Below, one piece after another: positions 12,933 to 23,791 of a DNA stretch of 23,791 bases. The notes under the pieces are model-generated. The model searched no databases. It was not told the DNA's origin and saw only the letters and a program-made list of their open reading frames with translations. Position numbers and translations under genes: made by a program. This stretch comes from an uncultured Sutterella sp. (GTDB taxonomy: Bacteria; Pseudomonadota; Gammaproteobacteria; Burkholderiales; Burkholderiaceae_F), in assembly GCA_905198475.1 (NCBI GenBank), contig CAJKCQ010000033.1, positions 1 through 23,791 of the forward strand, in the 5' to 3' direction. Each line of letters opens with the position of its first letter. The stretch's first letter is position 1.

Positions 12933-14270
12933 TCAGGAGCCGGCGAGCCGCTGCTCCGACGCTTCGGGCGCCCGGCCGGTGGCTTCCGGACGGTCGCGGC
13001 CCACTGAACGGAGGTATTCCACGGCCGCGGCGGGCAGCCGGATCTCGGCGCCCTCCGAGTGGAGGTAGTCCGCGTACACCTCCTCGGCCTTGGGGAGAAT
13101 CCACGTTCCGTCCGAGCGCTGCACGGACGTCTCGCGCAGCCGCCAGGCGAGCGCCCCGGTGGTCCAGACCTTGTAGTTGCGCATGTGCGTGCAGAGGCAC
13201 TCCTTCACGGGCGCGGGCGGCGTCTCGCCCGCGGCAATCGCCGCCTGCCGCGCGTTCCATTCCTTCAGGTAGGCGCATTCGCCCTTGTTGAGGAGGTACC
13301 CGTAGGCCTCGCAGTTGGGGCGGATGCCGCTGCCGATCGCGGGCGAAGACTTGAGCATCCGCATGGGGTAGCCCGTGGGCGAGAGGGCGTTCACCTCGAT
13401 GTCTTCGGGGCGTGCGTTGAAGAAGGCCTGCTTGGCGGCGTCGCTGAGGCCGCTCTCCTCGGTCACCGCGAAGCGCGTGGCGGCCTGGATGCCGTCGGCT
13501 CCCGCCTCCTCGACCATCCGCACGGCGTCGCCCCCGGTGAAGACGCCGCCCGCGGCGAGGACCGGAATCTTCGCCCCCTGGTTCGCGACGAAGTCCTTCA
13601 CTTCGCGCACGATCGCCTCGAGCGAATGCTTCGCCCAGTCCATGCCGAAGCCGAGGTGTCCGCCCGCCAAGGGCCCCTCGACCACGACGTAGTCGGGCAG
13701 CCTCCCCGTCGGGGCGCTCTTCTTCAGAAAAAGATTCAGGGCGCGCGCCGAGGAGACGACGACGCCCAATGCGGCGTCGCGAAAGCGCGGATTCTCCGCC
13801 ATCAGCCGGAAGCTCGAGAGGTGCAGGCCCGCCGAGAGCGTGATGCCGCCCACGCCCGCGTCGAGCGCGGCGTTGAGGCGCGTTTTGAGGCTCTCCAGGC
13901 CGGCGTTCATCGTGAGCTTCTCCATGCAGTTGATGAGGACGAGCCCGCGGCCGGTCGTGTGCTCCATCACGTCGCCCACGTAGCGGAGCGTGGCGGCGCG
14001 CACCGCCTCGAGGTCGAACGTCTCCTCGAGCTTCGTCGTCGCGTCGCGCCAGGCGCGGCAGGCCTTTGCCTTGGCCGCCGTGAAGCGCGTGTCGAAGACG
14101 CGGTCGCAGACGTCCATGAGCATCGCGTCCGAGAGGTGGGCGATGCCGCCCGTGCGTTCCACGGCGAGCGCCATCGCCGCCGTGGAGATGTTCGTTCCCA
14201 TGCCGCCCACCATCAGGGCGGGGAGCTCCCGGCCGCAGAGCGTGAGGCTTCGTGCTGCAAGCGTGGTCAT
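12933..14270 (-). CDS. Nitronate monooxygenase-like flavoprotein
   Basis: A 445-aa FMN-dependent TIM-barrel protein of the nitronate monooxygenase / 2-nitropropane dioxygenase family, which also includes enoyl-ACP reductase FabK. FMN-site features are MVGGMG (residues 20-25), VEGPLAGGHLG (197-207, with the catalytic-type His205), VLAAGGVFTG (237-246) and GIQAATRFA (260-268). The C-terminal third is longer than in FabK and carries Cys320, Cys332, Cys358 and Cys360, a spacing that could bind a metal or Fe-S cluster. Related long forms occur in anaerobes and their substrates are mostly unknown. AAGGAAGAAG precedes the start. Neither neighbour gives a functional hint. Confidence 0.8.
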   Translation of the reverse strand: MTTLAARSLTLCGRELPALMVGGMGTNISTAAMALAVERTGGIAHLSDAMLMDVCDRVFDTRFTAAKAKACRAWRDATTKLEETFDLEAVRAATLRYVGDVMEHTTGRGLVLINCMEKLTMNAGLESLKTRLNAALDAGVGGITLSAGLHLSSFRLMAENPRFRDAALGVVVSSARALNLFLKKSAPTGRLPDYVVVEGPLAGGHLGFGMDWAKHSLEAIVREVKDFVANQGAKIPVLAAGGVFTGGDAVRMVEEAGADGIQAATRFAVTEESGLSDAAKQAFFNARPEDIEVNALSPTGYPMRMLKSSPAIGSGIRPNCEAYGYLLNKGECAYLKEWNARQAAIAAGETPPAPVKECLCTHMRNYKVWTTGALAWRLRETSVQRSDGTWILPKAEEVYADYLHSEGAEIRLPAAAVEYLRSVGRDRPEATGRAPEASEQRLAGS

Positions 14271-14598
14271 TGACTTCTTCCTTTTTGCGTGAAACGTGCG
14301 TCGGATGCCGCGGCGCCCGCTGGTGGGCGCGCGGAGATGGGGAGAAGTCTTCCCGTTCCCGAGGGCGTTTCCCGCCTCCGACTACCGGGGTAAATCCGGG
14401 AAATGCAACATGTTTTCAGGGGCTGCGGCGTGCTATTCGCGCGGGCGCGCGAGCGGGCGCGATTAGACCCGTCGCCCGGATGCGCACGCCGTCCCTGACG
14501 GGGCGGGGGTTCGCGGGGTGCGCGGCGGGCCGGACGTCCGGGCGCGGGAGGGCTCCGCCGGGGGAACGGGAGAAGAGCGTCTCTTTTCGTGCGGTCGG

Positions 14599-14625
14599 TT
14601 ACAGAGAAACGGTTTGTTGCATAAT
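14599..14625 (+). promoter_or_regulatory. Weak promoter candidate for nhaC-type gene
   Basis: TTACAG (14599-14604) and CATAAT (14620-14625) stand 15 bp apart, shorter than ideal. The -10 box lies in a TGCAT-A-ATGCA palindrome. The rest of 14271-14598 shows no gene or clear site. Confidence 0.3.
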
Positions 14626-14631
14626 GCAGGC

Positions 14632-14688
14632 TTTTGGGGGCGGGCCCTCCCGCGGACGCGCCGGCTCCCGCCCCGAAAACCCCTTTTT
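14632..14688 (+). terminator. Terminator-like hairpin in the nhaC leader (possible attenuator)
   Basis: GGGGCGGG (14637-14644) pairs with CCCGCCCC (14667-14674), and TTTT/AAAA extend the stem beyond one mismatch. CCCC and then TTTTT (14684-14688) follow. It lies between the candidate promoter and the antiporter start. The gap between stem and T-run makes a true attenuator uncertain. Confidence 0.3.
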
Positions 14689-14756
14689 AGAAGAATCCGG
14701 ACGGGAGGCTCCTCCTCGAAGCCCCTCCGCCCGCCAACGCAAAGAAGAAGAAACCC

Positions 14757-16301
14757 ATGGAACCCTACGCCGCCGGATGGCTGTCCATTGTTCCGCCGAT
14801 CATCGCGATCGCGCTTGCGCTCCTCACGAAGGAGGTGCTCTCGTCGCTCCTGATCGGCATCCTCGCGGGCACGCTCATCTACACGATCGGTACCGACGGC
14901 AACGTCATCATGGGGACGCTGCAGACCACCTTCACCCTGATGGGCAACAAGGTGGACTTCAACATCCTCATCTTCACCTCGCTCCTCGGGGCGCTCGTCT
15001 ACGTGGTCGCCATGTCGGGCGGCACGAAGGCCTACGGCACCTGGGCGGTCGAGCGCGTGAAGAGCCGCCGCGCGACGCTCACGTCCACGACGGGCCTCGG
15101 CATCCTCATCTTCATCGACGACTACTTCAACTGCCTCTCGGTCGGCACCGTGATGCGCCCGCTCTGCGACCGCTACCAGGTCTCGCGCGCGAAGCTCGCC
15201 TACATCATCGACTCGACCGCGGCTCCGATCTGCATCATCGCCCCCGTCTCCTCCTGGGCCGCGGCCGTGGGGTCCTCTCTCAAGGGCAACGGCGTCTTCG
15301 AATCCGACATGGCCGCCTTCATCGCCTCGATCCCATGGAACTTCTACGCGCTCCTCTCGATCTTCATGGTGGTCTTCATCATCTGGACGGGACTTGACTT
15401 CGGTCCGATGCGCCGCTGCGAAGAGCGCGCCCTTGCGGGCGACGTGGGCGGCATCCGCGGCGGCGGGGCCGAACCTCCGAAGTCCAATCCCAACGGCACC
15501 GTGGCCGACATGCTCGTTCCGATTGCGGCGCTCATCGTCCTCGCCGTGCTCGCCCTCATGTACTCGGGCGGCTACTGGGGCGACGATCCGGCCTACCACA
15601 GCTTCCAGAGCTCGATCGGCAATTCGTCGGCCGCCTCGGCCCTCGTGTGGGCGGCCTTCGGCGCCGTGCTCGTCGCCTTCGTGCTCTACGTGCCGCGCAG
15701 GCTCGTGCCCTTCACCGACTTCATGCAGGGGCTCGTCGAAGGCATGAAGCTCATGCTGCCGGCGAACATCATCCTGATCCTCGCGTGGACGCTCTCGGGT
15801 GTCTGCCGCGACCTCATCAGTACGCCGCAGTTCGTCGAGTCGCTCGTGACGAGCACGGGCGCGGACTTCTCACTCTTCCTCCCCGCGATCGTCTTCGTGA
15901 TCGCCGCCTTCCTCGCCTTCTCGACGGGCACGGCCTGGGGCACCTTCGGCATCCTCATTCCGATCGTGGTCCCGGTGGTGCAGGGCGTGGACCCGTCCCT
16001 CACGACCGTCGTCCTCTCGGCGACGCTCGCGGGCTCGGTCTTCGGCGACCACTGCTCGCCCATCTCCGACACGACGATCCTCTCTTCGGCGGGCGCCGGG
16101 TGCAACCACATCGAGCACGTCTCGACGCAGCTTCCTTACGCGCTCCTCGTCGCGGGCTGCTCGGCCGTGGGGTACCTCGTGGCCGGCCTCTCGGGCGGCA
16201 ACCTCTGGCTCTCGCTCGGCACGGCGACGGCGCTCCTCATCGTCGCGACAGTGACGCTCCACGCCTGGAAGGGCGGGAGCGCAAGGGCGGCGGCAGTCTG
16301 A
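14757..16301 (+). CDS. NhaC-family Na+/H+ antiporter
   Basis: A 514-aa inner-membrane transporter of the NhaC family (ion transporter superfamily with internal repeat), exchanging Na+ for H+ or, in some members, coupling organic acid exchange such as malate/lactate in MleN. It has about 11-12 hydrophobic segments. The two conserved repeat signatures are IFIDDYFNCLSVGTVMRP (about residues 118-135) and GDHCSPISDTTILSS (about 430-444), followed by AGAGCNHIEHVSTQLPYA. The hydrophilic loop near 220-245 is Gly/Glu-rich. The start has only an AAGAAGAA purine-rich site. A strong terminator follows, so it is monocistronic. Exact ions cannot be read from the sequence. Confidence 0.88.
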   Translation: MEPYAAGWLSIVPPIIAIALALLTKEVLSSLLIGILAGTLIYTIGTDGNVIMGTLQTTFTLMGNKVDFNILIFTSLLGALVYVVAMSGGTKAYGTWAVERVKSRRATLTSTTGLGILIFIDDYFNCLSVGTVMRPLCDRYQVSRAKLAYIIDSTAAPICIIAPVSSWAAAVGSSLKGNGVFESDMAAFIASIPWNFYALLSIFMVVFIIWTGLDFGPMRRCEERALAGDVGGIRGGGAEPPKSNPNGTVADMLVPIAALIVLAVLALMYSGGYWGDDPAYHSFQSSIGNSSAASALVWAAFGAVLVAFVLYVPRRLVPFTDFMQGLVEGMKLMLPANIILILAWTLSGVCRDLISTPQFVESLVTSTGADFSLFLPAIVFVIAAFLAFSTGTAWGTFGILIPIVVPVVQGVDPSLTTVVLSATLAGSVFGDHCSPISDTTILSSAGAGCNHIEHVSTQLPYALLVAGCSAVGYLVAGLSGGNLWLSLGTATALLIVATVTLHAWKGGSARAAAV

Positions 16302-16378
16302 CGCCACTCTCCAGAGCGTCCACCTCTTCGTCCGACGGGCGCTGTGACGCCGCCCCGCCCGCCGGACGACCCCTCGAA

Positions 16379-16428
16379 GCGCGCGCCCCGAAAGGATTCC
16401 TCCGGAATCCGCGGGGCGCGCGCTTTTT
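16379..16428 (+). terminator. Intrinsic terminator of the antiporter gene
   Basis: GCGCGCGCCCCG (16379-16390) pairs with CGGGGCGCGCGC (16412-16423), with GGATTCC/GGAATCC forming an inner stem, followed by TTTTT. It is the strongest terminator in the window. Confidence 0.92.
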
Positions 16429-16468
16429 CACACGTATGCTCCCGCGCACCGCGGGCTCTAGGGCGTTC

Positions 16469-16581
16469 TGCTTAAGGGTGCAAACTCCCGATTTGCGGAC
16501 TTCTGACTTCGATCAAGAGGGGCCCGCCGTTCTACCCGCGGCAACCCCAATTGACGAGCCGGCGCATCAAGCATGCTTAAG
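16469..16581 (+). promoter_or_regulatory. gltB upstream control region candidate
   Basis: TGCTTAAG occurs twice (16469-16476 and 16574-16581). The second copy overlaps a perfect palindrome AAGCATGCTT (16569-16578). A -35-like TTGACG (16551-16556) lies before it, but no good -10 follows at 16-18 bp. The stretch 16429-16912 holds no gene I can support. Confidence 0.35.
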
Positions 16582-16838
16582 TCATGCCCCCGTTTGAGGC
16601 ACGCGCAGACCACGACGGACCCGCGCCGTCCTCCCAGCGTGATCCTTCGGCGGAGGGCCGCCCCGTGCTCCCGGCCCCAACCCCGCAGGCGAGCATCAAG
16701 AAAAACCGTCCGCCAGCCCGGCCGAAATCATTCCGGCCCCGGCCGCTCCCCCCCTCGGAAGGGGACGGCAAGGAAGGCCCTCCGGGAGGAGCGGACACGC
16801 ATGTGGGTGCATCAGGCGACCCCGCGTCCGCCGCACAC

Positions 16839-16866
16839 GCCGGCTCCTCCCCTGAGAAGAGCCGGC
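16839..16866 (+). promoter_or_regulatory. Hairpin in the gltB leader
   Basis: GCCGGCTC and GAGCCGGC form a perfect 8-bp stem with a 12-nt loop, ending about 47 nt before the gltB start. No T-run follows. It may affect translation or mRNA stability. Confidence 0.35.
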
Positions 16867-16912
16867 TCGCTTCGGCCGCGCGCTTCGCGTCTGCGCTCCA
16901 GGTGAGAAGAAC

Positions 16913-21508
<4,596 letters not shown>

Positions 21509-21509
21509 A

Positions 21510-22994
21510 ATGGGTCTGGACAGAGGATTTCTCGAATTCGACCGCATCGAGCCGAAGCACGAACCGGTCGTCATCCGCCTGAAGCACTTCAACGAGTTCA
21601 TTGAGACGCTGAGCGACGACGAGGCGTACCGTCAGGCCGCGCGCTGCATGGACTGCGGCATTCCGTTCTGCCAACACGCGTGCCCGCTGCACAACGTGAT
21701 GCCCGACTTTCAGCAGTACGTGACGGACGGCGACTACGAGCGCGCCTGGAACGTGCTCGCCGACACGAACAACTTCCCCGAGATCACGGGCCGCATCTGC
21801 CCGGCGCTCTGCGAGGAAGGCTGCACCCTGGGGCTCCACCGCAAGGCGGTCGGCATCAAGTCCGTGGAGCGCAAGGTCGCCGAACACGCCTTCGAGCACG
21901 GCCTCGTGCATCCGGTGCTCGCAGCCGAGAAGACCGGCTGCCGGGTGGCGGTCGTGGGGTCGGGCCCGGCGGGCCTCGCCTGCGCGCAGCAGCTCGCGCG
22001 CGCGGGCCACACGGTTACGGTCTACGAAAAGATGGACAAGGCGGGCGGACTGCTCCGCTACGGCATCCCCGACTTCAAGCTCTCCAAGGAGGTGCTTGAC
22101 CGCCGTCTGGATCAGCTCGTGCGCGAGGGCGTGCGCTTCGTCCTCTCGACCCGCGTCGCGGGCGAGGGCGGCTCCGAGCTCGAAAAGGGCGTTCACGACT
22201 GGTCGGGCGAGACCGTTCCCGTGAAGAAGCTCCTCGCGGAGAACGACGCCCTGGTGCTCGCCGTCGGCGCCGAAGTGCCCCGCGACCTGCCGCTCCCGGG
22301 GCGCGAGCTCGCCGGAATCCACTTCGCGCTCGACTTTCTCATCGCGCAGAACCGCGCCAATGCGGGCGGTGGCACCAACCCGATCAACGTGCGCGGGAAG
22401 AACGTCGTGGTGATCGGCGGCGGCGAGACGGCAAGCGACTGCATCGGCACGGCGAACCGCCTCGGCGCCAAGTCGGTGACGCAACTCGACTACCACCACG
22501 AACTCCCCGAAGTCGCCGACCTGATGCGCGAGTGGCCCGACTGGCGCCGCATCAAGCGCACCTCCACCTCGCAGGAGGAGGGCTGCGTGCGGCTCTTCTC
22601 GACGAGCACCACCGCCTTTAAGGGGAAGACGAAGCTCGAGGCCGTGGAGACCGTCGAGGTGAAGTGGGGCCCGGGGAGACGGATCACGCCCGTCAAGGGA
22701 ACCGGGAAGACGATTCCCGCGGACGTCGTGCTGATCGCCATGGGCTACGCCCACCCGACCCACACGCTCGTCCATACGCTCGGCCTCACGACCGACCGGC
22801 GCGGGAGCCTCGAGACCCCCGTCGAGGGGCTGCAGGCCTGGCGCACCGCCTGCGAGGGCGTCTTCGCCGCGGGCGACGGCCGCAGCGGTCAGTCGCTCGT
22901 CGTGAACGCCGTCGCCGAGGGCCGGCAGTGCGCCGAGGCGGTGAACCGGTGGCTCGAGGAGAAGCGCGGCGAGGCCGCGCCTCTCTGGCGCTGA
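21510..22994 (+). CDS. gltD: Glutamate synthase (NADPH), small subunit
   Basis: The beta subunit oxidises NADPH and passes electrons through FAD and Fe-S clusters to the GltB FMN. The 494-aa product has the N-terminal cluster cysteines Cys46, Cys49, Cys54 and Cys58 (CMDCGIPFCQHAC) and Cys97, Cys101 and Cys105, which bind two [4Fe-4S] clusters. The FAD site VAVVGSGPAGLA begins near residue 146, followed by AGGLLRYGIPDFKL. The NADPH site VVVIGGGETASDC and the closing FAD motif GVFAAGDGRSGQSLVV are also present. The start is one base after the gltB stop, inside an AGGAGGAG purine run that serves as its ribosome-binding site. A bidirectional hairpin follows. Confidence 0.97.
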   Translation: MGLDRGFLEFDRIEPKHEPVVIRLKHFNEFIETLSDDEAYRQAARCMDCGIPFCQHACPLHNVMPDFQQYVTDGDYERAWNVLADTNNFPEITGRICPALCEEGCTLGLHRKAVGIKSVERKVAEHAFEHGLVHPVLAAEKTGCRVAVVGSGPAGLACAQQLARAGHTVTVYEKMDKAGGLLRYGIPDFKLSKEVLDRRLDQLVREGVRFVLSTRVAGEGGSELEKGVHDWSGETVPVKKLLAENDALVLAVGAEVPRDLPLPGRELAGIHFALDFLIAQNRANAGGGTNPINVRGKNVVVIGGGETASDCIGTANRLGAKSVTQLDYHHELPEVADLMREWPDWRRIKRTSTSQEEGCVRLFSTSTTAFKGKTKLEAVETVEVKWGPGRRITPVKGTGKTIPADVVLIAMGYAHPTHTLVHTLGLTTDRRGSLETPVEGLQAWRTACEGVFAAGDGRSGQSLVVNAVAEGRQCAEAVNRWLEEKRGEAAPLWR

Positions 22995-23048
22995 ATCCGC
23001 GGGGCTTGCGTCTCTCATCCAAGGTGACGCAAGCTCTCCGGACACGGC

Positions 23049-23090
23049 TCAAACGGCCGTCTGCAGGAAGTCCTGCGGGCGGCCGTTTGA
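23049..23090. terminator. Bidirectional terminator between gltD and the Fic gene
   Basis: An almost perfect 20-bp hairpin: TCAAACGGCCG and CGGCCGTTTGA at the base, CTGCAGGA and TCCTGCGG above, with two wobble positions. TTTG follows on the + strand and TTTG lies within the minus-strand exit arm. It sits between two convergent genes and should serve both. Confidence 0.75.
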
Positions 23091-23094
23091 TTTG

Positions 23095-23757
23095 TCAGGG
23101 CGCCGCCGCGGCCTCTCCGGCTTCTTCCGCCGCCTCTTCAAGCACCTCCCGGGTGACGGATTCGACAAAGTCGAGCGCGGCGCCTTCGACTTTGTCGGCG
23201 AAGCGCCTGCGGATCGACTTCGAAAGCCTTCCATTGCGCTCAAGCGCAGCATTCACCAACGTGAAGAGATGGTTCTGGCGGAGGTCGAAGTGCGCTTCGA
23301 CCCGCCGGCAGACCTCGTCGAAGAGTCTGAGGTACTCGATCTCTTCGCGAAGGTGGACGGTGAGCGCGCGCTCGGCCATCCGGAAGGTGAACTCCACCTG
23401 TCTGGTCGCGTCCCAGTAGCGGTAGAGGTTCGACGTCCCTTTGAAATGGAAGTCGTACGGAGGCTCGCCGCCGCAGTAGGTGACGTCCCAGAGCCGGCGG
23501 GCCTGAGCCGAAAAAGCGGTGAGCGCGGCGAGGTACTCTTCTTCTGAGGCCTTCATGGCGATAGAAATCGGAAGCAGCAGTCCGTGCGCCAATCGACCGG
23601 ACCGGGCAAGCTGCCGGTGAATCAAAAAACGGCTCAGGCGCCCGTTGCCGTCCATGAAGGGGCGAAGATAGACAAATCCGAAGGCTGCAACTGCGGCGCC
23701 GACCAAGGGATCCAGGTCGTCCTCCCAACTGTTCACCTTGAAAGTCGTCGAATACAC
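23095..23757 (-). CDS. Fic-family protein, 5'-truncated, catalytic His replaced
   Basis: Fic proteins transfer AMP or related groups to protein hydroxyls using the motif HPFxxGNGRxxR. Here the motif reads RPFMDGNGRLSR (about residues 33-44), so the base His is Arg, encoded CGC; one transition from CAC would explain it. The rest of the motif, including the phosphate-binding GNGR, is intact. Downstream, FHFKGTSNLYRYWDATRQ and the long helical C-terminus match the large (about 500 aa) Fic family. Only 220 codons remain; the N-terminal half is missing. A TGA lies two codons before the GTG at 23757, and the adjoining bases are A+T-richer. The product is probably a non-functional remnant or an inactive Fic-like protein. 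The C-terminus is Glu/Ala-rich. Confidence 0.75.
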   Translation of the reverse strand: MYSTTFKVNSWEDDLDPLVGAAVAAFGFVYLRPFMDGNGRLSRFLIHRQLARSGRLAHGLLLPISIAMKASEEEYLAALTAFSAQARRLWDVTYCGGEPPYDFHFKGTSNLYRYWDATRQVEFTFRMAERALTVHLREEIEYLRLFDEVCRRVEAHFDLRQNHLFTLVNAALERNGRLSKSIRRRFADKVEGAALDFVESVTREVLEEAAEEAGEAAAAP

Positions 23758-23791
23758 ACCTCACTAAATCTCTCCGAGGCTGAATTCTTGA

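Overview
This is a G+C-rich bacterial window, roughly two-thirds G+C by eye, with dense genes, short spacers and many G+C-rich hairpin terminators. The gene set includes glutamate synthase gltBD, a Tat-exported arylsulfate sulfotransferase, a nickel-pincer lactate racemase (LarA) with its sulfur insertase LarE, a polar amino acid ABC importer, an NhaC antiporter and a CCA-encoding tRNA-His. Together these suggest a betaproteobacterium, most likely a gut-associated Sutterellaceae-like anaerobe. That placement is inferred from gene content and composition, not from a marker-gene search.

Layout. At 91-1764 (+) lies the barrel part of a TonB-dependent receptor whose 5' end is cut off inside the plug domain. 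At 1985-4456 (-) are larE and larA, separated by an intrinsic terminator. LarA carries a very unusual His/Cys-rich C-terminal tail. A regulatory region of about 550 bp (4457-5012) holds a perfect TATAAT for larA, two palindromic operator candidates and a nested stem structure enclosing a 14-codon leader ORF. At 5013-9684 (+) is a five-gene unit: a dihydroxyphthalate-decarboxylase-like protein, a nitrilase-superfamily amidase, and an ABC importer (binding protein, permease, ATPase). This looks like an uptake-and-breakdown module for an unidentified nitrogen-containing compound. Next comes tRNA-His with a clear promoter and terminator.

At 10090-11916 (-) is the arylsulfate sulfotransferase, followed by a peroxiredoxin (-), a small decayed MFS transporter remnant (+), and a nitronate-monooxygenase-like flavoprotein (-). 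An NhaC-type antiporter follows (+) with a strong terminator. After a gene-free stretch of about 480 bp come gltB and gltD (+), which make glutamate from glutamine and 2-oxoglutarate. The window ends in a 5'-truncated Fic-family gene (-) whose catalytic His is replaced by Arg.

Both terminal genes are cut at their 5' ends with an in-frame stop directly upstream, and the outermost bases are less G+C-rich than the interior. The window may therefore be a whole contig with unreliable or recombined ends. No CRISPR array, insertion sequence, phage gene or replication origin was seen. The least explained parts are the 4457-5012 regulatory region, the metal-binding LarA tail and the 5013-9684 import/catabolic unit.
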